Assembly: GCF_030295405.1 (NCBI RefSeq)
Contig: NZ_AP027080.1
Location: 1,302,001-1,366,000, forward strand
Direction: 5' to 3'
Origin: Mesoterricola silvestris
Lineage (GTDB): Bacteria; Acidobacteriota; Holophagae; Holophagales; Holophagaceae
Length of the DNA: 64,000 nt
The notes below the pieces were generated by a model, which was not told the origin of the DNA, did no database searches, and worked only from the letters and a program-made list of their open reading frames with translations. The stretch's first letter is position 1; the number at the start of each line of letters is the position of its first letter. Made by a program: the position numbers and the translations under genes. Shown here in pieces: positions 1 through 8,247 of this stretch.

Positions 1-2
1 AG

Positions 3-923
3 CGGCCGCGCACCTTCTCCAGCTTCCGGCGCGCCTGCAAGGGCGATGGGGAGGACCGGCTGGAGTTCACCTGCCCGGACACGGCCCCTTTCCGGGTGGA
101 CAAGGAACTGAGCCAATCCTTCGGGGGCATGTGGTACGCCGTGCTCCAGATGGCCCCGGAAACCTACCGGGCCTTCTGGAAGGCCTACCTCCTGCGCGGC
201 CTGGCGGCCTGGAGCGCCTACGCCCTCCTGGTCCTGTCCAGCGGCCTCGCCGTGGCCCTGGTGATCCTGGGCCGCAACCGGGAGCGCCTCCTCGCGGACC
301 GCCTGGCCTCCCTCACCCACAGCCTCAAGACCCCCCTGGCCGTCCTGAAGCTGCGCTGCGACACGGTCCTCAACCCCGACCTGTCCCGGGACATGCAGGA
401 GGCGCGCCTCCTGGAGATCCGCGGCGAGGTGGACCACCTGGTGCGGTCCATCGAAGGCGGGCTGGAGGAGATGCGCGACCGCTACTCCGAAGGGGTCCAG
501 GACCGGGTGGACGCGGCCTTCTTCGAGCGCATGGACGAGGACCTCACCCCCGCCTTCGAGGCCCAGGGAAGGGTCCTGGAGGTGTACGGCGCCGAGGTGG
601 GCCTCCGCTGCAGCGCCAGCGCCCTGCGGGCCGCCCTGGACACCCTCGTGGAGAACGCCCTGGTCCACGGCCGGGGCCGGGTGGTGGTGAAGGCCTCCCG
701 GGCGGAAGGCGGGGTGCGGGTGGACGTGACGGACGAAGGGGAGGGCATTCCCCCGGCCGTGCTGGAGGGCCTGGGCCGGCGCGCCCCGGCCTGTCCCGCT
801 CCGGGCCCGGGCCGGGGCATGGGCTTGCTGGTGCTGGGCCAGGTGGCCCGGCAGGAGGGATGGGGCCTGGCCTTCGGCAGGGAGGACGCGGGGTTCACGG
901 CGCGGCTGGAGCTTCCCGGCTGA
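3..923 (+). CDS. Sensor histidine kinase, C-terminal part (5' end outside window)
   Basis: The reading frame is open to the left edge, so the N-terminal sensor is missing. What remains is a membrane segment (about nt 190-275), a dimerisation H-box with the sequence SLTHSLKTPL (the phospho-acceptor His codon is at nt 318), and an ATPase domain with N-box DTLVENALVHG, G1 DEGEGIP and G2 GRGMGLLVLGQ. It would autophosphorylate and pass phosphate to a response regulator, presumably encoded just upstream. A GTG at 96 is an internal possible start but leaves only one membrane span, so I treat the gene as cut by the window. About 130 bp of its 3' end recurs as a broken copy near 8.2 kb. Confidence 0.85.
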   Translation, partial: RPRTFSSFRRACKGDGEDRLEFTCPDTAPFRVDKELSQSFGGMWYAVLQMAPETYRAFWKAYLLRGLAAWSAYALLVLSSGLAVALVILGRNRERLLADRLASLTHSLKTPLAVLKLRCDTVLNPDLSRDMQEARLLEIRGEVDHLVRSIEGGLEEMRDRYSEGVQDRVDAAFFERMDEDLTPAFEAQGRVLEVYGAEVGLRCSASALRAALDTLVENALVHGRGRVVVKASRAEGGVRVDVTDEGEGIPPAVLEGLGRRAPACPAPGPGRGMGLLVLGQVARQEGWGLAFGREDAGFTARLELPG

Positions 924-931
924 GGCCTGGG
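801..931. repeat. Kinase 3'-end repeat, copy A (intact)
   Basis: This stretch covers the G2 box to the stop codon of the first kinase. It is closely matched by 8117-8247, with only about ten differences over roughly 130 bp by eye. A 22-bp core (888-909) recurs exactly at 9849-9870. Copy A lies in the intact gene and is the likely source. Confidence 0.8.
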
Positions 932-948
932 CCTGACATTTCCTGACA
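932..948 (+). promoter_or_regulatory. Tandem CTGACA boxes, putative response-regulator site
   Basis: CCTGACATTTCCTGACA contains two CTGACA half-sites spaced 10 bp apart, about 107 bp before the start of the small secreted protein gene. OmpR-family regulators bind such helical-turn direct repeats. A near-identical box in the same gene-relative orientation lies at 5509-5525 before the esterase gene. The regulator is not known. Confidence 0.4.
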
Positions 949-1054
949 ATCCTCGGACGATACCCCCGGGGCCGAACCGGGTCCAAGGCTCTGTGAACCA
1001 CGCGGCAGGATTCCCCTTCCGGGAACCCCGCCCGGGAGACCGGAGGACCTACCC

Positions 1055-1285
1055 ATGCGAAACCCGCACAACCTTCTCCTTTCCACCCTCGTCCTGCTGG
1101 CCGTAACCGTGCAGCCGGCCCTGGCCGCCTCGCGGACCGTGACCCGGTCCGTCACCGGGCCCAACGGGAGGACCGCGAGCCGTTCCCGCACCGTGACGCG
1201 GGATGCCGGAAGCCGAACGGTGACCACCACCGCCACGGGACCCAACGGCACCACGGTGAGCCGGTCCCGGACGATCCGGCGCTAG
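1055..1285 (+). CDS. Small secreted Arg/Thr/Ser-rich repeat protein
   Basis: This 76-residue protein has a clear Sec signal peptide (residues 1-25, ending PALA). The mature part of about 50 residues is built from two imperfect repeats around SRTVT and TGPNG, with many Arg, Thr and Ser and no Cys. The start is supported by GGAGG ahead of the ATG. It follows a sensor kinase and has tandem CTGACA boxes upstream, so it may be an output of that signalling system. I do not recognise the family. The basic, low-complexity mature region could bind a polyanion or the cell wall, but this is speculation. Confidence 0.6.
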   Translation: MRNPHNLLLSTLVLLAVTVQPALAASRTVTRSVTGPNGRTASRSRTVTRDAGSRTVTTTATGPNGTTVSRSRTIRR

Positions 1286-1286
1286 C

Positions 1287-2405
1287 ATGGGCGGGCATCG
1301 GGCGAAGCGCGCGGGGGCCGGGATCGCGCTCCTGCTGGTGGTGGGCCTTTCTGGCTGCCTGCGCGCCGTGCGGCGCGTGGCGGCCCAGGTGTCCACCCCG
1401 GACGTGGTGGTCAGCGGCGATCCCGGCCGGGTGCCGGCCGGGGTCCGGGAGGCGCTGGCGGACGCCGTCAGGCGGGGCGCCAAGGGCGTCACGGCCATCG
1501 TCATGCGGGACGGGAAGGAACTGTTCCGGCTGGACGTGGGGAAGATCGACCCGGAGGCCCGGTATCCGGTGGCCTCGGCCTCGAAATGGATGACGGCCGC
1601 CCTGGTGATGACGGTGGTGGACGAGGGCCGGCTTTCCCTGGACGAGCCCATTGCGAACCACCTTCCGGAGTTCCAGGGCGAGAAGGGCCGCACGACGCTG
1701 CGCCATCTGCTGGCCCAGACCTCCGGCCAGGGCAGCCTGAAGGGCCGCGTGGACATCCGGCAGGATCCCCGGCTCACCCTGGCCGAGTCGGCCGCGGAGG
1801 TGGCACGGCTGCCCCTGGAGCACCCGCCGGGCGCGGTGTTCGCATACGGCGGGCCCGGCTTCCAGGTGGCGGGCGCGCTGGTGGAGAAGGTGACCGGCCG
1901 GCGGTGGGCGGACCTCTTCAGGGAACGGATCGCCGGGCCCCTGGGCATGGAACGCACGTCCTGGGAGCACCCGCCGGGCCGGGTGCCTTCGGGGCAGACC
2001 TCCAATCCCCTGCTCCAGGGGGGCGTGACCACCACGGCCGGAGACTACATGCGCTTCCTTTCCATGCTGGCCCAGGGGGGCGTCCACGACGGCCGACGGG
2101 TGCTGTCGGCCCAGGCCGTGCGGACCCTGGAGACGGTCCAGACCCTCGGCCTGCCCAAGGACTACCTTCCGCCCGGCATCCCGGCGGAGGCGGACCCGCA
2201 GTACGCCTTGGGGAACTGGTGCGAAACCTGGTCCGCGGATGGGCAGGGCGTCCTGGTGTCCAGCCCCGGGGCCCTGGGGACCTACCCCTGGATCGACCGG
2301 AAGCGCGGCGTGTGCGGCATCTTCTTCACGAAGCACCGGCTCCCGAAGGTCCGGGACGATTTCCTGAAGGCCAGGGCCGCGATCCTCCGGGCCATTGACG
2401 GTTGA
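1287..2405 (+). CDS. Serine hydrolase lipoprotein, class C beta-lactamase/DD-peptidase fold
   Basis: This 372-residue protein begins with a lipoprotein signal ending in the lipobox LSGC (Cys24), so it is probably anchored in the periplasm. The catalytic SxxK motif is SASK (Ser97, Lys100). The second motif is Tyr187 in AYGGPG, a YxG variant of the usual YxN. Members of this beta-lactamase-related (EstB/AmpC-like) family act as esterases, D-amino-acid peptidases or beta-lactamases, and sequence alone does not show which applies here. It starts one base after the stop of the small secreted protein, suggesting co-transcription. Confidence 0.8.
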   Translation: MGGHRAKRAGAGIALLLVVGLSGCLRAVRRVAAQVSTPDVVVSGDPGRVPAGVREALADAVRRGAKGVTAIVMRDGKELFRLDVGKIDPEARYPVASASKWMTAALVMTVVDEGRLSLDEPIANHLPEFQGEKGRTTLRHLLAQTSGQGSLKGRVDIRQDPRLTLAESAAEVARLPLEHPPGAVFAYGGPGFQVAGALVEKVTGRRWADLFRERIAGPLGMERTSWEHPPGRVPSGQTSNPLLQGGVTTTAGDYMRFLSMLAQGGVHDGRRVLSAQAVRTLETVQTLGLPKDYLPPGIPAEADPQYALGNWCETWSADGQGVLVSSPGALGTYPWIDRKRGVCGIFFTKHRLPKVRDDFLKARAAILRAIDG

Positions 2406-2429
2406 GGCCGGCGGGAACCATCATACGCC

Positions 2430-3116
2430 ATGCCCACCACGGTTCTCCTCATCGACGACGACCTGGCCCTGTGCGAGTCCCTGGCGCGCTTCCTGGCCAT
2501 GCACGACCTCCAGGTCACGGGCATGGCCACGGTGCGCGAGGGCGAGGCCGGGATCCAGGCGGGGGGCTGGGACCTGGTCCTGCTGGACGTGGGGCTGCCC
2601 GACGGCGACGGCCGGGAGCTGCTCCGGTGGATCCGGGGCCGGTCCGGGGTCCCGGTCATCATGCTCACCGCCCAGGGGGACGCGGGGGACCGCATCGCCG
2701 GGCTGGAGGACGGGGCCGACGACTTCGTGCCCAAGCCCTTCGTCCCCAGGGAACTGCTCGCCCGGATCCGGGCGGTCCTGCGCCGGCGGGGCGGCGCCGC
2801 CGGGGGTCGCCTGGTGGTGGGGGACCTCCAGGTGGACGTGCCCACCCGGCGGGTGCTGCGGGGAGGCGGGGAACTCCCCCTCACGGCGGCGGAATTCGAT
2901 ATCCTCCTGGTCCTGCTCCGGCGGTGCGGAACCTGCGTGACCCGGGACGAGCTCTCCGAGCAGGCCCTGGGCCGGCCCCTCGGCTTCAGCGACCGCACCA
3001 TCGACAACCACATCAGCAACCTGCGGCGCAAGCTCGGGCCCCGGTCCGGGTCCGTGGAGCGCATCCGGAGCGTCCGCAACCTCGGCTACTGCTACACCGG
3101 GTTCCTGGATGCGTGA
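2430..3116 (+). CDS. OmpR-family response regulator (CpxR-like)
   Basis: The protein has 228 residues. The receiver domain occupies residues 4-118 with phospho-acceptor Asp53 (LLDVGLP) and the conserved Lys102 in PKPF. A winged-helix DNA-binding domain follows (about 130-225) and ends with the usual RSVRNLGYCY wing. The stop overlaps the start of the adjacent kinase by 8 bp, so the two are translationally coupled and form a cognate pair. The targets are unknown, although the CTGACA boxes nearby are candidates. Confidence 0.9.
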   Translation: MPTTVLLIDDDLALCESLARFLAMHDLQVTGMATVREGEAGIQAGGWDLVLLDVGLPDGDGRELLRWIRGRSGVPVIMLTAQGDAGDRIAGLEDGADDFVPKPFVPRELLARIRAVLRRRGGAAGGRLVVGDLQVDVPTRRVLRGGGELPLTAAEFDILLVLLRRCGTCVTRDELSEQALGRPLGFSDRTIDNHISNLRRKLGPRSGSVERIRSVRNLGYCYTGFLDA

Positions 3117-4452
3117 TTTCTTCCTGAGGGTCTTCCTCACCTTCTGGGTCGCCTCGGTGCTGATGCTCCTGGGCTTCTGGGCCGTCACCGAGGCCGCTGA
3201 CGCCAGGCCCGTGGCCCGGCGCTGGATGGTGGACACCGTGGAAACCCTGGGGGCCACCGCGGTCGACCAGTTCGAGTTCGGGGGGAAGGACCGGCTGGAC
3301 CGCTTCCTGGGCGCCCTCCGGGACCATTCGGGGATCCAGGCGACCCTGGTGAAGGATGACGTGGACCTGGGCGCCGCGCCCCCTCCGCCGGAACTGGCGG
3401 ACCTGATCGCCAAGGCCCGGGCGGAGCGGCGGGCCGGCTATGTGCTGCGGTCGCCCTGGCGCGGGGCGGTGGTTTCCCAGCGGGGGGCGAGCACCTACGT
3501 GTTCGCCGCCCAGGTGCGCCCCCGCCGGCTGCTGGCCCGGTCCCTCACCACCGGCATCCCCCAGCTGAAGCTGGCGCTGGCCGTGCTCATTTCCGCGGCC
3601 CTGAGCTGGCTGCTCGCCAAGAGCGTCACCGGGCCCATCGGCAGGCTCCAGGCCGTGGCCCGGGACCTGGCGGGGGGGAACCTGTCCGCCCGGGCGCGGC
3701 CGGTGGTGGCCGCCGGGGCCCCCGGGGTGGTGGCCGCCCTGGCCGAGGACTTCGATTCCATGGCCGCGCGGATCCAGACCCTGATGGACCAGCAGAGGGA
3801 ATTCCTCCGGGACATCTCCCACGAGCTGCGTTCCCCCCTCTCCCGCCTAAGCGTGGCCGCCGGGCTGGCCCAGCGGGGTGACCTGGCGGGCGCCGAGCGC
3901 ATGGAGCGGGAAATCGGGATCCTGGAAGGCATGATCTCGGACCTTCTGACCCTCGCCCGCATCGACGCGTCGGTGCCGGCCTCGCGCCGGACGCCCGTGC
4001 ACCTGGGCCGGCTGGTCCAGCAGGTGGTCCTGGACGCCTCCTTCGAAGGGGCGCCGGAGGGGAAGACGGTGATGCAGACGGGCCCCTTCGAGGTCCGGCT
4101 CCAGGGCGACCCGGGCCTGCTGCACCGCTGTATCGAGAATGTCGTGCGGAACGCCTTGAGCTTCACCCCGCCCCATGGCGAGGTGGAGGTCGAGCTTGCC
4201 CTCGCGGCGCGCGCGGGCATCGACGGGTGCCTCGTCGCCGTGAGCGACGGGGGCCCCGGCGTGCCGGAGGAGGGCCTGGAGCGGCTCTTCGAGCCCTTCT
4301 ACCGGGGTTCCGGCGAATGGAACGCCGCCCGGGCCGGGGCCGGGGTCGGGCTCGCCATCAGCCGGAAGGTGGCCCAGTGCCACGGGGGAACCATCGAGGC
4401 CGGGAACCTCGCCGGGGGAGGCCTCCAGGTCCGGCTTTGGCTGCCCCTCTAA
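3109..4452 (+). CDS. Sensor histidine kinase (CpxA-like)
   Basis: This is a 447-residue classical membrane kinase. Transmembrane helix 1 is at about 5-27, followed by a periplasmic sensor of about 120 residues, transmembrane helix 2 (about 150-170) and a HAMP domain (171-225). The H-box is DISHELRSPLSRL with His238, and the ATPase domain has GVGLAISRKVAQCHGG as G2. The layout and short periplasmic loop resemble CpxA, which monitors envelope stress. It overlaps its regulator gene by 8 bp. Confidence 0.88.
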   Translation: MRDFFLRVFLTFWVASVLMLLGFWAVTEAADARPVARRWMVDTVETLGATAVDQFEFGGKDRLDRFLGALRDHSGIQATLVKDDVDLGAAPPPPELADLIAKARAERRAGYVLRSPWRGAVVSQRGASTYVFAAQVRPRRLLARSLTTGIPQLKLALAVLISAALSWLLAKSVTGPIGRLQAVARDLAGGNLSARARPVVAAGAPGVVAALAEDFDSMAARIQTLMDQQREFLRDISHELRSPLSRLSVAAGLAQRGDLAGAERMEREIGILEGMISDLLTLARIDASVPASRRTPVHLGRLVQQVVLDASFEGAPEGKTVMQTGPFEVRLQGDPGLLHRCIENVVRNALSFTPPHGEVEVELALAARAGIDGCLVAVSDGGPGVPEEGLERLFEPFYRGSGEWNAARAGAGVGLAISRKVAQCHGGTIEAGNLAGGGLQVRLWLPL

Positions 4453-5429
4453 TTCTGGCCGGCCAGGAAGGCCATCACCGTATCCATGACCACGGTGGGT
4501 GAAGCCGGGTTCATGCGGGCGGCGATGGCGTCGACGCCGTGGTCCGCCCCCCTCACCCGTTTGAGCACCAGCTTCCCGCCGCAGGACGTCCACGTGTCGA
4601 CGTTGCCGGAGGTCTGGCAGCCGGCGAGGTCCAGGGTGGTGCCGCAGACCTGCAGGACCCGGTCACACTGCTGGTGCCACTCCCCGATCATGGTGCCGTC
4701 CAGGAAGGCCGCATTGCCGGCCCAGACGACCACGGGGTTGACGTACCAGTTCGGCTGCGTCCAGTTGCCGGAGGTCTGCATGACGGAATCGGCGTCCCCG
4801 AAAAGGCCCAGGTAGGGGGGCGTCGCGCTGCCCAGGGTGCAGACGCAGGGCGTGGCGGCCTGCTGGAACCGGGCGGAGGCCGGGCCCGCCAGGGACACAT
4901 AGGCGTTGAAGGTGGAAGGGGATTCGCACCACATGCGGTTCGCCATCGTCCCTCCCATGGAGTGGCCCATGAGGGTCACGTCCGCAAGGCCGTAGGTGGT
5001 GCGGATCTTCGCGGCCAGGGCCTGCAGGAAGGCCTTGTCGTCCTGCCCGGAGGTCATGGCGTAGTTGGACCAGGTGGTGGCGCCGGGCGACCCGTCGATG
5101 TGCTGGCCCTGGGGCAGGACGAGCATCACCTTGTGGGCGCCGAGCCAGGTCCAGTTGACGGTGCCCGTGGTGGTGGCGGTGGTGCTGGAATTCAGGCCCA
5201 GCTGGTATCCGATGGCGCTGCTGTTGCCGCCGCCGCCGTGCAGCGCCACGATGGCCCGGGTGGCGCCGGCGGGGATGCAGAAGGTCACCGCATGGGGGAA
5301 GCCGGGCACCTGGGTGGTGACGACCTGGTTTTCCAGGGCGGGAGGCGCCGGGGCTCCGGGCGCTCCGCCGCCGCAGGCGGTCATCATCCCGGCCAGGGCC
5401 GGGACCAGAAGGGCGGGTCGGCAGTTCAT
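4449..5429 (-). CDS. Secreted PHB-depolymerase-family esterase lipoprotein
   Basis: This 326-residue alpha/beta hydrolase has a lipoprotein signal (Cys19 after MMTA). The oxyanion loop is HGGGG (64-68), the nucleophile elbow GHSMGG (Ser157), the likely acid Asp214 and the catalytic His297 (GADHG). The pattern matches LpqC/poly(3-hydroxybutyrate) depolymerase-type esterases, which also include feruloyl esterases. The ATG at 5429 has GGAAGG at good spacing, and the ATG at 5435 is also possible. The gene converges on the kinase with a 4-bp overlap. A tandem box like the one before the 1055 gene lies 80-96 bp upstream. Confidence 0.78.
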   Translation of the reverse strand: MNCRPALLVPALAGMMTACGGGAPGAPAPPALENQVVTTQVPGFPHAVTFCIPAGATRAIVALHGGGGNSSAIGYQLGLNSSTTATTTGTVNWTWLGAHKVMLVLPQGQHIDGSPGATTWSNYAMTSGQDDKAFLQALAAKIRTTYGLADVTLMGHSMGGTMANRMWCESPSTFNAYVSLAGPASARFQQAATPCVCTLGSATPPYLGLFGDADSVMQTSGNWTQPNWYVNPVVVWAGNAAFLDGTMIGEWHQQCDRVLQVCGTTLDLAGCQTSGNVDTWTSCGGKLVLKRVRGADHGVDAIAARMNPASPTVVMDTVMAFLAGQN

Positions 5430-5508
5430 CGGCATGGATCCTTCCGGGCTGGGCGCCTTCCGGATGGAAGGGGCGCCTCCCATTAGATCCCGGGGCCGGG
5501 GATGGAAA

Positions 5509-5525
5509 TGTAAGGAAGTGTCAGG
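5509..5525 (-). promoter_or_regulatory. Tandem TGACA-type boxes upstream of esterase gene
   Basis: Read toward the esterase gene this is CCTGACACTTCCTTACA, two half-sites 10 bp apart. It differs from the box at 932-948 at only two positions and has the same orientation relative to its gene. This suggests a shared OmpR-type regulator for the 1055 and 4449-5429 genes. Confidence 0.4.
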
Positions 5526-5543
5526 GGAGGGCCTTCGCTCCCT

Positions 5544-6596
5544 TCAGACGTTGAAGCGGAAGTTGATCACGTCGCCGTCGTGCACGACATACTCCTTGCC
5601 TTCGCTGCGGAGCTTGCCGGCCTCGCGGCATCTGGCCTCGCTCCCCAGGCGCACCAGGTCCTCCCAGTGGGTCACTTCGGCCCGGATGAAGCCGCGCTCG
5701 ATGTCGGAGTGGATCTTGCCGGCGGCCTTGGGGGCCGTGAGGCCACGTCGGATGGGCCAGGCGCGGCACTCGTCCTCGCCCGCAGTGAGGAAGCTGATGA
5801 GATCCAGCAGGGCGTAGGCCCCCCGGATGAACCGCGCGATGGCGGGTTCGGCCAGGCCCAGGGACGCCACGAACTCCAGCTGGTCCTCGGGCGACATCTG
5901 GGCGATGTCCATCTCGATCAGGCCGGCCAGGACCACCAGGCCGAGGCCCGCCCCGCGGGTGTGGCGCGCCAGGTCCCCGGGGGCGGGGGCGGCGGCCTCG
6001 GCCTCGGCGACGTTGAACACCAGGAGCAGGGGTTTCTGGGTCAGGAAGCGGTACCCCGCGAGGGAGGCCCAGGCTTCGGGGGCGACGCCGTCCACCTTGC
6101 GCAGGGGCACGCCGGCCTCCAGGGCGGCCTTGAGGGTGCCCAGGAGCTCGGCCTCGCCGGTCTTCGCCTTCTCCTTGGCGAGCCGCTCCAGGCGCTTCTC
6201 GATGAGGATGAGGTCGGCCAGGTTCATTTCGTCCTCGAGGCCCTTGGCCTCGGCGAGGGGGTCGGGGACCTCGCCCGCCGCGCCCGGGAAGCCCCGCACC
6301 ACCTGGCATAGCGCATCCACCTCCCGCATGGCCCGGAGGGTGGCCTCGTCCAGGCTCTGGCCGTGGCCCCCCGCGGAGGCCGCGGCCACGTCGCAGAAGG
6401 TGATCTCGGCCAGGGTGGTCTTCCTGGGGTGGAAGAGGCCCGCCAGCGCCGCGACCCGTTCGTCGGGGACCTTGACGGTCCCCAGGTTGGTCCTGCCCCG
6501 GGCCGCGCCGAAGCCGGTCTCGGCGGAGAGCCCCGTGAGGGCGTTGAACACCGTGGTCTTGCCGCAGCCTGGGAATCCGACCAATCCGACCTTCAT
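5544..6596 (-). CDS. ychF: YchF-family redox-regulated ATPase (Obg-like)
   Basis: The protein has 350 residues. The Walker A motif GFPGCGKTT lies at 7-15. The base-recognition motif is NVAE rather than NKxD, as is usual for the ATP-preferring YchF branch of Obg proteins. A TGS domain forms the C-terminus and ends in the typical DVINFRFNV. YchF binds ribosomes and affects stress and translation responses. The length is slightly below the usual 360 or so. It is a single gene on the minus strand. Confidence 0.93.
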   Translation of the reverse strand: MKVGLVGFPGCGKTTVFNALTGLSAETGFGAARGRTNLGTVKVPDERVAALAGLFHPRKTTLAEITFCDVAAASAGGHGQSLDEATLRAMREVDALCQVVRGFPGAAGEVPDPLAEAKGLEDEMNLADLILIEKRLERLAKEKAKTGEAELLGTLKAALEAGVPLRKVDGVAPEAWASLAGYRFLTQKPLLLVFNVAEAEAAAPAPGDLARHTRGAGLGLVVLAGLIEMDIAQMSPEDQLEFVASLGLAEPAIARFIRGAYALLDLISFLTAGEDECRAWPIRRGLTAPKAAGKIHSDIERGFIRAEVTHWEDLVRLGSEARCREAGKLRSEGKEYVVHDGDVINFRFNV

Positions 6597-6705
6597 GGCA
6601 TGCCTCGCAAAGGGCTGTGCGCGCGCTTCGGTGATGGCCGGAAGCCCGCCATCCCGATCCCTGGAGCCTGATTCGTTGAGCCGATTGTAACCCGACGGGT
6701 CCGGA

Positions 6706-7605
6706 TCACGGAAAGATCTCCTCCTTGGCGGCCCTCAGGATGGCGAGCACGGCCGGGTGGACCAGCTTGCGCTCGGCGGAGACGGCGTAGGTCCGTTCCC
6801 GGACCCCGTCCAGGCTGCCCAGGGAACGCACACCGTAGGTCCTGGCCACCTCCTGGCTGATGGCCGCGGGCGCCGCGAAGAAACCCAGGCCCTGGGCCCC
6901 GAAGGTTTCCAGAAGGGCGGTGTCGTCGAATTCCCCCACGATCAGGGGCACGACGGCGTTCCGTTCAAACCAGGCGTCCAGGGAGCGGCGCAGCGCGTTG
7001 CCCGGGGAGGGGAGCAGGAGGGGCGCGCCGTTCAGGCCGCCGGGGAAGAGGCCCGGGTGGCGTTCCGCCAGGGCCGGGGTGCCGAAGAGCTCCACGCCGG
7101 ATTCGCCCAGGACGTGGTTGTAGGCCCGCGCCCCGCTCCGGGGCGTCCAGGGGGCGTCGGAGAGGACGATGTCGATCTCGTGGGTCTGGAGGGCGTCGAG
7201 GAGCCGGGGCAGGGGCGCCTCGCGGCAGGCGAGCCGCAGGGGCTCCCCGAGCTCCAGGGCGGGTTGCAGGAGGCGGTGCACCATCAGCTTGGGGAGTACG
7301 TCCGAGACGCCGGCCACCAGCTGGAGGGCCCGGCCCGTGGGGTGCCCCTTGAGCTGGTGCTGGAACTCACTTCCGAGGGAGAAGATCTCCTCCGCGTACC
7401 GGAAGGCCGTCTGCCCCGCGGAGGTGAGCCGCAGGCCCCGGCCGGATTTCTCGAAGAGCCGTTCCCCCAGGCTCGCTTCCAGTTGGCGGATCTGGGTGCT
7501 GAGCGCCGGCTGGGAGAGGTTCAGGGTCCTGGCGGCCGACGTGATGGACCCTTCCTTGGCCGCTGTCCAGAAATAGAGCAGATGGTGGTAGTTGAGCCAT
7601 TCCAT
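6706..7605 (-). CDS. LysR-family regulator, NhaR-like
   Basis: This regulator has about 299 residues. The N-terminus MEWLNYHHLLYFW followed by an HTH with SQPALSTQIRQLE is characteristic of the NhaR branch of LysR regulators, which activate sodium/proton antiporter and stress genes. A ligand-binding domain fills the rest. An ATG at 7620 would add five residues, but neither start has a strong ribosome site. It is divergent from the HPF/RaiA-like gene across an AT-rich 110-bp gap that probably holds both promoters and the LysR site. Confidence 0.85.
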   Translation of the reverse strand: MEWLNYHHLLYFWTAAKEGSITSAARTLNLSQPALSTQIRQLEASLGERLFEKSGRGLRLTSAGQTAFRYAEEIFSLGSEFQHQLKGHPTGRALQLVAGVSDVLPKLMVHRLLQPALELGEPLRLACREAPLPRLLDALQTHEIDIVLSDAPWTPRSGARAYNHVLGESGVELFGTPALAERHPGLFPGGLNGAPLLLPSPGNALRRSLDAWFERNAVVPLIVGEFDDTALLETFGAQGLGFFAAPAAISQEVARTYGVRSLGSLDGVRERTYAVSAERKLVHPAVLAILRAAKEEIFP

Positions 7606-7714
7606 GCCTGGATGATACATCTATTAAATGAATGGAATGGCTAAATACAATATATAAAACCTACTCCTTTCTGGACCCATCCTGTAGGTGCACGCGCCGT
7701 GCGAGGAGTGATCC

Positions 7715-8062
7715 ATGAAGATCCTGCTGAAATCCCTCGGTTTCAACGCTGGCGAAGCTTTGCATCAGCACGCGGTTTCGCGGCTGGGGTCGGCCCTCGA
7801 GCACTGGGGCGACCGGCTCGAGGGCGCGGTGGTCCGGATCATGGACGCCAACGGACCCCGGGGCGGGGTGGACAAGGTCTGCTCCATCCAGATCGCCCTC
7901 CCCCATCGGGCCTTCGTGGTGGTCACCGCCGCCGCCTCGGACTACTACGCCGCGGTGGACCTGGCGATCCACCGCGCATGCCGGGCCACGGCCCGAGCCA
8001 TCGGGCGCCTCGCCCAGACCAAGGGACGGGGCGGCTCCTGGCCCCTGGCCGCCTTCGAATGA
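7715..8062 (+). CDS. HPF/RaiA-like ribosome-associated protein
   Basis: This 115-residue protein begins MKILLKSLGF and contains the pattern in which an RxRI-type strand is followed by CSIQIALP and a helix with YAAVDLAIHRACRATARAIGR. That matches the small ribosome hibernation factor/sigma-54 modulation fold. It would bind the 30S decoding centre and silence ribosomes under stress. There is no long C-terminal dimerisation domain, so it is the short form. GAGGAG precedes the ATG. It is divergent from the NhaR-like gene, which may control it. Confidence 0.72.
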   Translation: MKILLKSLGFNAGEALHQHAVSRLGSALEHWGDRLEGAVVRIMDANGPRGGVDKVCSIQIALPHRAFVVVTAAASDYYAAVDLAIHRACRATARAIGRLAQTKGRGGSWPLAAFE

Positions 8063-8241
8063 TCGTTCACCGCCGAGGACCGGAAGAAGCTCGCGGCCGT
8101 CCTGAAACAGCCGGATCCGGGCCTGGCCCGGGGCATGGGGCTGCCGGTGCTGGGCCAGGTGGCCCGGCGGGAGGGATGGGGCTTGGCCTTCGGCAGGGAG
8201 GACAGGGGGTTCACGGCGCGGCCGGAGCTTCCCGGCTGGCG
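8063..8241 (+). pseudogene. Remnant of a histidine-kinase ATPase domain
   Basis: Directly after the stop of the HPF-like gene, and in the same frame, the sequence reads FTAEDRKKLAAVL and then ARGMGLPVLGQVARREGW, the end of a kinase ATP-binding domain. From 8117 the DNA is closely similar to the end of the first kinase (801-931). The ancestral stop TGA has become TGG, and no N-terminal part is present. It overlaps the end of an antisense gene. It is best explained as a partial duplication. Confidence 0.7.
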
Positions 8242-8247
8242 CCTGGG
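8117..8247. repeat. Kinase 3'-end repeat, copy B (degenerate)
   Basis: This is the second copy of the segment at 801-931. Copies A and B share long identical runs, for example GTGCTGGGCCAGGTGGCCCG. Copy B also supplies the last codons and stop of the antisense gene 8211-9155. Confidence 0.8.
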
